64,000 nucleotides of DNA from an uncultured Verrucomicrobia subdivision 3 bacterium (GTDB taxonomy: Bacteria > Verrucomicrobiota > Verrucomicrobiia > Limisphaerales > UBA11358), in NCBI GenBank assembly GCA_903850425.1, contig CAINLR010000120.1, positions 1-64,000 on the forward strand, given 5' to 3'. The notes under the pieces are model-generated. The model was not told where the DNA came from. It saw nothing but the letters and a program-made list of their open reading frames with translations, and ran no database searches. Positions 40,608 to 48,601 of the stretch are shown in pieces. Each line of letters starts with the position of its first letter. Positions within the stretch are counted from its first letter, which is position 1. A program made the position numbers and the translations under genes.

Positions 40608-43600
40608 TCAGCCGGCTTTGGGCAGGGGAAAAATGAATTTGATTTCCGTGCCGTGCAGCGGCGTGCTGAAGAACGCCACGCGTCCGCCGCACTCGGCCAG
40701 CCGCGTCTTCATGTTTTCGAGACCGTTGCCGCCGGGCGCGATTTTTTCCGGGTGGTAGCCGCAGCCGTTGTCTTTGACGGAAATCCACACCTCGTCGCCG
40801 CGCAGTTCCAACCGCAGCCAGATTTCGGTGGCGTGGGAATGTTTTCGAACATTCGTGAACGCCTCCTTGATGGCGAGAAACACGTCGTGGCGCAGGTCCG
40901 TCCGCAAGGGCAGATTCGGCAGACTGGTCGGCACGTCCTGCCAGCAGCGGATGGGCGAGTTCTCAAAACATTCGTCGGCAAACCGGCACACATACTCGAC
41001 GAACTGCGGCAGGTTGTCGTTCTTGGGATTGGTCGCCCAGACGATTTCGTCCAGCGATTGGACGGCCACGCGCGCCTGCTGGCCGATGCGTTCAAACTGC
41101 TTTTGCGTGGCGCCCGTCGTCACGGGATCGCTCTGGCCGAGGTCGCTCAATTGCGAAACCTGCGTGAGAATGCTGCCGATGTCGTCGTGCATGTCGCGCG
41201 AGATGCGCAGCCGTTCGCGCTCGATGGCGTGCTGGGTTTCGAGCAACGCGAGCCGGCGTTTGTAACGCCGCCGCTCGACCAGTCGCGCCGCGCCGCCCAG
41301 AACTGCCAGGACCGTGAAGACCACCACCACGCGAAACCAGGTCATTTCCCACAGGTAAGGTTCCTTGCTGAGTTTCAACGCCGCCAGATCTTCACTCCAC
41401 ACGCCGTCGGCGTTGCAGGCGCTGACATGGAAAACCGAGTCGCCCGCCGGGATGGTGTGATACGGAGCCGTTCGCCGATCCCCCGCCTCCACCCAATCTT
41501 GATCCAAGCCTTCGAGACGATACCGGAAAGAGATTTTTTCCGGGGCGGAAAAGCTGATGCCGGTGTAATGGAGTTCCACATCGCGGCTGCCGGGGGCCAG
41601 GCGGACACGCGCCACGCCATTGGTGGTTTCATTTCTCGAAATGCGCTGCGGTTTTCCGTTGACCAGGACTTCCTCCAGCAACACTTTCGGAGCGGGCGCG
41701 TTGGTTTCCTGCTGGCGCGGATCCAGAAACACCAAGCCACGCACGGTGGAAAAGCAAATCAATCCCGCCCGCGTCTTCAGGCCGGCGGGGTAGAAGCCAC
41801 TGGAACATTCTTCGATGGGCATCCCGTCGCTCATGCCGAAAACACGCGGGTGGACAAAGGCTGGGCGACCGGCGGCCAACAGGTTCAAGTGGCTTTTGTG
41901 AACACGGAAAATACCCCGGTTGGAACCGAGCCACAAATCACCGGCATCGTCCTCCACAATCTGCGAAACCGTTTGGGCCGTGAGTCCCTGCGCGGCGGTG
42001 AACGTGGTCGTGCGGCCGTCGCGCCAGCGGCTCAGGCCGCCGCCCGCCGTGCCAATCCACAACGTCTGATCCTTGTCCAGATACAATGTGCGAATGGACT
42101 GGCTGGCCAGACCGTTGGTCAGCGCGAGGATTGTTCCGCTGCCCGCGCGGATACGTTTCAAGCCGCCAGCCTCGGAACCAACCCAGAGATAGCCGTCGGG
42201 CGACGGCACCAGCGCGTTGATGGAGCCGCGCGCAATCGCCGGTGCAAACTCAGTGAATTCGCCGTTTTGCAAATGTTCCAGCCTGCCCTCCGAAGTGCCG
42301 ATCCACAGCCCGCCCTGGCGATCCTCGCACAGCGCCGTGACGGAGGCGGCGCGCAGCCAGCCTTCGCTTTTGTAATCGAAAAGTTTTTCCACCTTGCCTC
42401 GCCGGAGGTTCACCAACCCGCCGCGGCCGCCATACCACAGGCTGCCATCGGTCGCCGCCAGCACCGAGTTGACAAACGCCAGCCACCAGTCCGCGGCCTC
42501 ATTGCCAATGCGGGTGAAGCGGTGGTCGCGACCGACTTGCAACCCGCCGCCGATGGTGCCCACCCAGAGCGTGCCGTCCGCCGTTTCCGCCACCGAGCGG
42601 GTGAAGTCATTCGTCAAGCCTTGCGCCGGCCCGCAATAAATCAGTTGGCGATGATTGATGCGGTTCAGTCCGCCCGTCCGCGTGCCGACCCAGAGATTGC
42701 CTTCGCGATCCACATTCAACGCGCGGATGTCATTGGCGGAAAGACCATCCGGTTTTCGTATCGCTGTGAAATGTTCATTGTCAAAACGGTATAAGCCATC
42801 ATCCAGCGTGCCCGCCCAAATCGTGCCATCGGCGTCCTCCGCCAGGCTGGTGACATAGACAAACGGCAGACCGTTCGTCTCGCCGTAGGTGCGCCAGTTG
42901 CCATGCTGGCGGCAGAGCACCTTGCCGTTGCCGACGCTCGCCCAGAGCTTGCCGGCCCGGTCTTCGAGCAGACAATACGCCTGGATTTTTTCGTCGCCCG
43001 CCGGCCCGTGGCTTTCCGCAAGCTGATGGTCTTTGAATTCAAACAATCCCTGTCTGGCCGTGGCGATCCACATCGAACCATCCCGCGCCTGGAGCAACGC
43101 ATTGATGGCCGTCTGGCTCAACGCGGCCAGATTGCTTTGCGTCACCACCTGGTTGTCACGCCACAGACTCAAGCCCGTCCGCGTGCCAATCCAAATTTGC
43201 CCCTCGGCATCTTCCGCCAGCGAACTGATATTGTCGCCCGCGAGTGGCGTTGACGCCGGCAAGCTCTCGATGCGCCCGTCCACCAGGCGATTCAACCCGC
43301 CGCCGCCGGTGCCGATCCACAACGTTCCGGTCCGGTCCTCATGCAGAGCCTGCACCTCGACACTCTGCAAGCCTTCATGCAAACCGAATACGGTGAAGCG
43401 CAAGCCGTCAAACCGGGCCAGTCCGTCGCGCGTGCCCAGCCACAGATAGCCAGCGCGCGTCTGGGCGATGGCGTTGACGGTGTTCTGCGGCAAACCCGCT
43501 TCCGTATCCCACGACCGGATCACCAAGCCGGCCGGCTCATTGGTGGCCGCCACGAGCCGCACCGCCAACACAAGCCACGCCCACCCCGCCGCCCGGCGGC

Positions 43601-43628
43601 GGAGCTGGCAAATAAAATGGCGAATCAT
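40608..43628 (-). CDS. Two-component propeller sensor histidine kinase (HisKA_3)
   Basis: From ATG 43628 this is 1006 residues. After a signal/anchor (MIRHFICQLRRRAAGWAWLV) come about fourteen reg_prop repeats (GYLWLGTRDGLARFDG, GTLWIGTGGGGLNRLVDGRI and similar) forming two seven-bladed periplasmic propellers. A Y_Y_Y domain (ISFSAPEKISFRYRLEGLDQ) and one membrane helix (WFRVVVVFTVLAVLGGAARL) follow, then HisKA_3 with His in LRISRDMHDDIGSILTQVSQ and HATPase_c (EAFTNVRKHSHATEIWLRLE, then NGLENMKTRLAECGG). In Bacteroidetes, hybrid relatives sense oligosaccharides; here the receiver and HTH are on a separate protein, as is usual in Acidobacteria and Verrucomicrobia. Ligand unknown. Confidence 0.95.
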   Translation of the reverse strand: MIRHFICQLRRRAAGWAWLVLAVRLVAATNEPAGLVIRSWDTEAGLPQNTVNAIAQTRAGYLWLGTRDGLARFDGLRFTVFGLHEGLQSVEVQALHEDRTGTLWIGTGGGGLNRLVDGRIESLPASTPLAGDNISSLAEDAEGQIWIGTRTGLSLWRDNQVVTQSNLAALSQTAINALLQARDGSMWIATARQGLFEFKDHQLAESHGPAGDEKIQAYCLLEDRAGKLWASVGNGKVLCRQHGNWRTYGETNGLPFVYVTSLAEDADGTIWAGTLDDGLYRFDNEHFTAIRKPDGLSANDIRALNVDREGNLWVGTRTGGLNRINHRQLIYCGPAQGLTNDFTRSVAETADGTLWVGTIGGGLQVGRDHRFTRIGNEAADWWLAFVNSVLAATDGSLWYGGRGGLVNLRRGKVEKLFDYKSEGWLRAASVTALCEDRQGGLWIGTSEGRLEHLQNGEFTEFAPAIARGSINALVPSPDGYLWVGSEAGGLKRIRAGSGTILALTNGLASQSIRTLYLDKDQTLWIGTAGGGLSRWRDGRTTTFTAAQGLTAQTVSQIVEDDAGDLWLGSNRGIFRVHKSHLNLLAAGRPAFVHPRVFGMSDGMPIEECSSGFYPAGLKTRAGLICFSTVRGLVFLDPRQQETNAPAPKVLLEEVLVNGKPQRISRNETTNGVARVRLAPGSRDVELHYTGISFSAPEKISFRYRLEGLDQDWVEAGDRRTAPYHTIPAGDSVFHVSACNADGVWSEDLAALKLSKEPYLWEMTWFRVVVVFTVLAVLGGAARLVERRRYKRRLALLETQHAIERERLRISRDMHDDIGSILTQVSQLSDLGQSDPVTTGATQKQFERIGQQARVAVQSLDEIVWATNPKNDNLPQFVEYVCRFADECFENSPIRCWQDVPTSLPNLPLRTDLRHDVFLAIKEAFTNVRKHSHATEIWLRLELRGDEVWISVKDNGCGYHPEKIAPGGNGLENMKTRLAECGGRVAFFSTPLHGTEIKFIFPLPKAG

Positions 43629-43795
43629 GAGCAAGCGACTGGGGTTTGGTGCCGACCGAAACGAACGGGTGGCGTTGCTTAACCGTTGGCGGCGAAACTA
43701 ACCAAACCAAACAGCCGTGCAAAGCAATATCCCGTCCATGTAAAATTCACTTCCGATAATCCAATCAAGTGACCACCCAAATCATTCGCGAACGC

Positions 43796-43906
43796 CAGGA
43801 GCGCAGGCGTCCCCGCCTGCAGTTTGTGGCGGCGTCCCGCCGCGAGTTCTAAAACACGCCGCCAGACGCGGCTCCGACCCGCAGCCGGGGACGGCTGCGC
43901 TCCGCG
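43796..43906. repeat. GC-rich palindromic repeat cluster
   Basis: It contains GCGCAGGCGTCCCCGCCTGC, GGCGGCGTCCCGCCGCGAG and CGCAGCCGGGGACGGCTGCG in succession, three hairpin-forming units resembling the other intergenic repeats of the window. It fills most of the gap between the propeller kinase and the pseudopilin-like gene (43629-43915). Confidence 0.55.
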
Positions 43907-43915
43907 GACAACCAG

Positions 43916-44659
43916 TCATCGCTTCTCCGACCAGGCATAGTCATAACCGGCCGGCGGTTCGTAAAAGGCCGGACAGCCGTCAAAGCCGTTCACGCCATTC
44001 CAATACATCCGGATGTAACTCACATGCCCGTCCACAAAGCTCATGACGTTGCGCGCATCGGGAAATTGATGCGGCTGTTTGCGCTCGTGGCTGCTCAAAC
44101 CAAACGCGCCCGACAGCTCCCCCTCCAAAATGAGCTTCGAAGGTTCGCGCACGGACTGGAAAATTTTCTGTGCCACCCGCGTCGTGTCCGAATCCGGCGC
44201 TTCACCATTGAAGGCGTAGCTCGAATAATGCGTGGTCGCCTGCCGGTAAAAACACTTCCCCGCCGGCGGGGGCGACCAGAAAGAGAAGAGCGTGTTGATC
44301 GCTGGATCGTCACAGTTGAAATCATCCGCTGGACAGGCAAACAGCGGATCGTTAGTCAGGTTAGCGTTCCGGCCCAGATACGGCAGCACGCTCTCCTTGT
44401 AGGAAACATAGATGGCCTCCTTGTTGGTCATGGCCCGCAACTCATTGCCGTGGTCATCCGCATACATATGAACCGCGAGATTGAGTTGGCGCACATTGCT
44501 CAGGCAGACGGACCGCTGGGCTGCATGTTTGGCGCGGCTCAAGGCGGGCAGCAACAACGCGGCCAGGATGGCAATGATGGCGATGACCACCAGCAGTTCA
44601 ATCAAAGTAAAGGCGCGTCGGTAGGAATAAACTTTCAAGCCGGTAACAGTGGCGGTCAT
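43916..44659 (-). CDS. Type II secretion pseudopilin-like protein (DUF1559/H-X9-DG type)
   Basis: This 247-residue protein has a prepilin-type N-terminus: basic YSYRRA, then [20 protein letters not shown], with the +5 Glu, and the [20 protein letters not shown] continuation characteristic of the large Planctomycetes-Verrucomicrobia family. A C-terminal [19 protein letters not shown] matches the H-X9-DG motif of this family. The pre-peptide is long (15 residues) and Ala replaces the usual Gly before the cleavage site. These proteins are present in dozens of copies per genome; their role is unknown beyond the pilin-like anchor. The gene stands alone. Confidence 0.9.
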   Translation of the reverse strand: MTATVTGLKVYSYRRAFTLIELLVVIAIIAILAALLLPALSRAKHAAQRSVCLSNVRQLNLAVHMYADDHGNELRAMTNKEAIYVSYKESVLPYLGRNANLTNDPLFACPADDFNCDDPAINTLFSFWSPPPAGKCFYRQATTHYSSYAFNGEAPDSDTTRVAQKIFQSVREPSKLILEGELSGAFGLSSHERKQPHQFPDARNVMSFVDGHVSYIRMYWNGVNGFDGCPAFYEPPAGYDYAWSEKR

Positions 44660-44822
44660 AATTGGGCGGCGCGAACTATAGACAATCCCAGGCGCAATTT
44701 CAGTTGATCTTTTTGAAATTGTTTTGAAACCGTAGCCGCCTCAGCGTTAGAGCGAGGTGGGCCTAATCCGAAGACCTTGGTTGCCTTCAATCTGCTAGGA
44801 TGGCCTTCCCGCGCATTATTAA

Positions 44823-47114
44823 TTAGTTGCTCCCCTTGTTTTTATTCATCGCCGCCGTGAACCAATCCACTGGCGCAGGCTTTGCCGGTTGCGGCATGGG
44901 ACGATTGAACCCGCCACCCGCCGCACGCGGCGCGCTGGGCGAGGTTCGTTGCCCCGTGCTGCTCGCGCCGATCACCGGTGCCGCCTTCATCGAGAGCGCG
45001 ATACGTTTGCGCGGCAAATCCACTTCAGTGACAGTGACGGTGACACGCTGGGCCACCTTCACAACTTCCGAAGGGTCTTTGATAAAGCGATCTGACAACT
45101 GGCTGACATGGACCAGACCGTCTTGATGCACGCCGATGTCCACGAACGCACCGAAGGCCGTGACGTTCGTCACGATGCCTGGCAATTTCATGCCCGGCTT
45201 CAAGTCCTCCATTTTTTCCACACCCGATTGGAACGAGAATACTTCAAATCTCTGGCGCGGATCGCGACCGGGCTTCGCAAGTTCTGCCAGAATGTCCGTC
45301 AACGTCGGCAAACCCACGCTCTCGGTGACATATTTCGGCAATTGGATTTTCTGGCGCAAAGCTGCTTCGCGCATCAGGTCTTTGACCGAGCAATTCAAAT
45401 CCTTCGCCATGCGGTCCACGAGCTCGTAGCTCTCCGGGTGAACCGCGCTCGCGTCCAGCGGATGCGCTCCGTCGCGCAGGCGCAAGAAACCGGCGGCTTG
45501 TTCAAAAGCTTTTTCACCGAGGCGAGGAACCTTCTTCAATTCCGCACGCGACTTGAACGGCCCGTTTTCATTGCGGTAATTCACGATGTTCGCCGCCAGC
45601 GCTGGGCCCAGGCCGGAAACGTAAGCCATCAACTGCTTGCTCGCCGTGTTCAGTTCCACGCCCACGCCGTTTACGCAACTGATCACCACGTCGTCGAGGC
45701 TGCGCTTGAGCGCGCCCTGCTCCACGTCGTGTTGATACTGGCCCACGCCGATGGATTTTGGATCCAGCTTCACCAGTTCGGCGAGCGGGTCCATGAGGCG
45801 ACGGCCGATCGAGACCGCGCCGCGCACCGTGAGATCCTGCGTGGGAAATTCCTCACGCGCCACATCGGACGCCGAGTAGATCGAAGCGCCGCTTTCATTC
45901 ACCATCACCACCGCGATGGTCGAGGGCAGATTGAGCGCCTTCACGAATGTCTCCGTCTCGCGACTCGCCGTGCCGTTGCCGATCGCGATCGCCTCGATCT
46001 CATACTTCTTGATCATGCTGAGCAACGCCATTGCCGCCTCGCGCACTTCTCCGGCGCTCGAAGCGGTCGGATAAATCACGTCGTTGTGCAGCAATTTCCC
46101 CTGCCGATCCAGGCAGACGATCTTGCAGCCGGTGCGGAAGCCTGGATCAATCGCCAACACGTTTTTGCTGCCCAGCGGCGAGGCGAGCAGCAACTCGCGC
46201 AGATTGTCCGCGAAAACGCGAATCGCTTCCGCATCCGCGCGCTTCTTGGTTTCCATGCGCAACTCCACTTCGATCGCCGACCCGAGCAAACGCTTGTAGC
46301 TGTCCTGCACCGCGAGCCGGACCTGATCCGCCGCCGGACCTTTGCCCGTGACGAAGATCGGCTCCAGCATCGGCAGCACGGATTCCTCCGCCGGCGTGAT
46401 GCGCAGCATCAGGAAGCCCTCGGTTTCGCCGCGCCGGATCGCCAGCATCCGGTGGCTGGGAATCTTGCCCACCGGCTCGCTCCAGTCGAAATAATCTTTG
46501 AACTTGGCCGCCGCTTCCACCTTGTCCGACATCACCTTCGATTTCACGACGCCTTCGCTCCAGAACAGATCGCGCAATTTCGCGCGCGCCACCGCGTCAT
46601 CGTTCACCCGTTCGGCGATGATGTCGCGCGCCCCGGCCAGCGCGGCGGCAATGTCCGCCACGCCTTTCTCCGCGTTCACATATTTCGCCGCCTCCGCCTG
46701 CGGATCGGTCGTGGCTTGCTGCTGGAACAAAAGGTCCGCGAGCGGTTCCAGCCCCGCTTCCTTGGCGATGATCGCGCGCGTGCGGCGCTTGGGGCGATAC
46801 GGCAGATAAATATCTTCGAGCTGCGTCACGGAATCCGCCGCGTTGACGGCTGCTTTGAGCTGGTCCGAAAGCAGATTGCGTTCGGCGAGCGATTTCAGGA
46901 TGGCGTCGCGGCGATTATCCAAATCGGCTAGGCCAATCAAGCGTTCGCGGATGTTCAGCACGGCCACTTCATCGAGTTCGCCGGTTGCTTCCTTGCGATA
47001 ACGCGCGATGAAAGGCACCGTCGCGCCCTCGGCGAACAGTTTGGCGGTGGCGAGCACCTGACGCGGCTGGACTTTGAGTTCGCCGGCAATTTTTAAAATG
47101 TGAGCTTCGTTCAT
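44823..47114 (-). CDS. tex: Tex-family RNA-binding transcription accessory protein
   Basis: From ATG 47114 this is 763 residues, normal for Tex. The order of domains is conserved: N-terminal helical region (RQVLATAKLFAEGATVPFIA, RYRKEATGELDEV), YqgF-like RNase H fold (NVLAIDPGFRTGCKIVCLDR), helix-hairpin-helix pair (YVSGLGPALAANIVNYRNEN, then VPRLGEKAFEQAAGFLRLRD), and an S1 domain (KLPGIVTNVTAFGAFVDIGV, HQDGLVHVSQLSDRFIKDP). Tex binds nucleic acid and influences transcription and translation; in pathogens it affects toxin genes. The C-terminal ~45 residues are Pro/Ala/Gly-rich and disordered (SSTGQRTSPSAPRAAGGGFN). The gene is monocistronic. Confidence 0.96.
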   Translation of the reverse strand: MNEAHILKIAGELKVQPRQVLATAKLFAEGATVPFIARYRKEATGELDEVAVLNIRERLIGLADLDNRRDAILKSLAERNLLSDQLKAAVNAADSVTQLEDIYLPYRPKRRTRAIIAKEAGLEPLADLLFQQQATTDPQAEAAKYVNAEKGVADIAAALAGARDIIAERVNDDAVARAKLRDLFWSEGVVKSKVMSDKVEAAAKFKDYFDWSEPVGKIPSHRMLAIRRGETEGFLMLRITPAEESVLPMLEPIFVTGKGPAADQVRLAVQDSYKRLLGSAIEVELRMETKKRADAEAIRVFADNLRELLLASPLGSKNVLAIDPGFRTGCKIVCLDRQGKLLHNDVIYPTASSAGEVREAAMALLSMIKKYEIEAIAIGNGTASRETETFVKALNLPSTIAVVMVNESGASIYSASDVAREEFPTQDLTVRGAVSIGRRLMDPLAELVKLDPKSIGVGQYQHDVEQGALKRSLDDVVISCVNGVGVELNTASKQLMAYVSGLGPALAANIVNYRNENGPFKSRAELKKVPRLGEKAFEQAAGFLRLRDGAHPLDASAVHPESYELVDRMAKDLNCSVKDLMREAALRQKIQLPKYVTESVGLPTLTDILAELAKPGRDPRQRFEVFSFQSGVEKMEDLKPGMKLPGIVTNVTAFGAFVDIGVHQDGLVHVSQLSDRFIKDPSEVVKVAQRVTVTVTEVDLPRKRIALSMKAAPVIGASSTGQRTSPSAPRAAGGGFNRPMPQPAKPAPVDWFTAAMNKNKGSN

Positions 47115-47277
47115 TTGAAAACGGTCGGATGGTGTAACGAAGTTGCGGCGCGGTGTAAAATGGAAACGAAAACTATTTGTCACGACGCTGGAACGCGAAG
47201 CGGAAAAAGAATATCCTTTCGTCCCGGATGGTTTTTAGCGATTGACCACGAGGGCTTGATTGGTGTTCGGCTTCGTC

Positions 47278-47901
47278 TTACTTCTTGTCAATATGATTGG
47301 TTTCTGCTTGATGCTTGGCTCTCTCTCTACCCTCATCATACTCTAGTTTCCTGCGCGCCAATGTCGCCGCATCGGATAATGGATTCTTGAAACAAGACTG
47401 CAACTGACTTGCATAACGCTGAAACAAAAGTTCCGGAACAGGGTCAATAAAGCTAAAGTCCTGCAAGGTCCACTTCCCATCCTTTTTTGAAAAAAAACCA
47501 AGCAGCCTGTCGCCCGGATGGACAAGCCAATCCGTCACCGGTGTCTCTCGCGAGCGAACATACAGTGACCTCTCAAAATAGACGGTGATGGTCGCGGGCA
47601 TCTCAACACCTGGACTCTCGATTACCTTCAGTGTCACCATGCCAGAACGCACATTGAGCAGATTATACCACGTCTTGCCATTATCATCTGATACTCGAGA
47701 GTTCTGCGCGTTTGTGAAAGTGTGCCGCTCATCAGCAGTGCTCACAACCTCAACCAATGCCAAAGGCTGCTCTGGCTTCCTTTGGTCTGGATGGTCAACC
47801 CACCTATCAATCGTCTCCCCGACGATATGTTCAGTATGTTGGAATGATGATGCCGGCACAGCGAGAGCGAAAACGGCCAAGAGAAAACATGGAAATTTCA
47901 T
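47278..47901 (-). CDS. Hypothetical secreted protein
   Basis: This 207-residue protein has a signal peptide (MKFPCFLLAVFALAVPASSF). The mature part (HIVGETIDRWVDHPDQRKPE, LVEVVSTADERHTFTNAQNS, VYFERSLYVRSRETPVTDWL) is soluble and unrecognised, ending in a charged helix (REKHQAETNHIDKK-like, ARRKLEYDEGRERAKHQAE). The gene is visibly more A+T-rich than its neighbours, and its start lies 17 bp after copy 2 of the ~120-bp repeat that also precedes the gene at 39402. An inverted GGCTTCGT/ACGAAGCC pair flanks it. Probably acquired; function unknown. Confidence 0.6.
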   Translation of the reverse strand: MKFPCFLLAVFALAVPASSFQHTEHIVGETIDRWVDHPDQRKPEQPLALVEVVSTADERHTFTNAQNSRVSDDNGKTWYNLLNVRSGMVTLKVIESPGVEMPATITVYFERSLYVRSRETPVTDWLVHPGDRLLGFFSKKDGKWTLQDFSFIDPVPELLFQRYASQLQSCFKNPLSDAATLARRKLEYDEGRERAKHQAETNHIDKK

Positions 47902-47917
47902 AGAGCGTGTTTACGAA

Positions 47918-48038
47918 GCCTTGCCGTATTGGTTGAACAAAACGCAGACACGACCCGGTGCGCGGCTGGTTTGGGTAACCCGACCTGTTATCATGCTTGT
48001 ATGAAAGCGGACGGGTTCGTCTTCATCAAGGAATATCT
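47918..48038 (-). repeat. ~120-bp dispersed repeat upstream of a small gene, copy 2
   Basis: This is the complement-strand copy of the repeat at 39277-39397; see that entry for shared blocks. On the minus strand it ends ...CAATACGGCAAGGC, corresponding to ...CAATACTGTTAGGC in copy 1, and the small gene starts 17 bp further on. Confidence 0.7.
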
Positions 48039-48245
48039 TCGGCTCCAAAACCTCAAGTCGCAGTTGCGCGCGGTTTGAGAGCTGGCTGGCGTCCTGAATC
48101 CGCCGTGCTTGAACCTCTATCTTCAAACGATCGGCCTTCATCCTGCCGCATCGAAGAACTGCACCAAGACAAAAACGCTCTGATTTAACCCACATACCGA
48201 AGTCGGGATTCCGACCGAAGCCCACAGCGCCCAGCGCCTCTCGGT

Positions 48246-48352
48246 GGAGCGCGGGTCTGTGACCCGCAGCAAGGTGACGGTGCGACGCGTGTTCGAACTT
48301 CATCAAATCACCGGCTTTGGCGAAGCCGCTGCGGGTCACAGACCCGCGCTCC
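48246..48352. repeat. Inverted-repeat element, GCGGGTCTGTGACCCGC type, copy 2
   Basis: The arms GGAGCGCGGGTCTGTGACCC and GGGTCACAGACCCGCGCTCC are identical to those of copy 1 (39140-39246), and the total length (107 bp) is the same, but the ~57-bp interior differs. Conservation of arms and length without the interior suggests the hairpin rather than the centre is selected or copied. Confidence 0.8.
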
Positions 48353-48360
48353 TTATCAAG

Positions 48361-48512
48361 CTTGGAGCGCAGCCGCCCCGGCTGCGGTTCGGCGCGCCCT
48401 CGCGCCGAACCCGAGCGCACGCGAAGGCACCAAGCGGTGGGCGGATTTTCCGCGCGAAAAGTGGGGCGCGAGGGCGCGACCCACCACGCCCGGGGCGGGC
48501 GCGCTCCCTATT
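48361..48512. repeat. GC-rich palindromic repeat cluster upstream of malQ
   Basis: Successive hairpin-forming units: GGAGCGCAGCCGCCCCGGCT, TTCGGCGCGCCCTCGCGCCGAA-like (48390-48411), and GGGGCGCGAGGGCGCGACCC with GGGCGCGCTCCC. Non-coding. Confidence 0.5.
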
Positions 48513-48601
48513 CATGTCGTGGCAAAGCGAACGTCGCACTTTGTGTCGCCGCATTTTTGTGTGGTTTACGCCACCGGCCCCAGCCTGTTAAAACTAAGGC
48601 G

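Larger units (their letters stand above)
47902..48601. other. Intergenic region, 700 bp, composed largely of repeats
   Basis: It holds three repeat units (47918-48038, 48246-48352, 48361-48512). Open frames across it, on both strands, merely read through these repeats. It separates the divergent hypothetical secreted gene and malQ and must contain both promoters; none was identified. Confidence 0.6.

Noticed and set aside
47911-48420. 169-codon minus-strand frame upstream of the hypothetical secreted gene
   Set aside because: It likewise consists of the ~120-bp repeat and the 107-bp hairpin element; non-coding.
48317-48601. In-frame N-terminal extension of the 4-alpha-glucanotransferase
   Set aside because: The added 95 codons translate palindromic repeat DNA (Arg/Pro-rich); the first CBM20 strand begins at ATG 48602.
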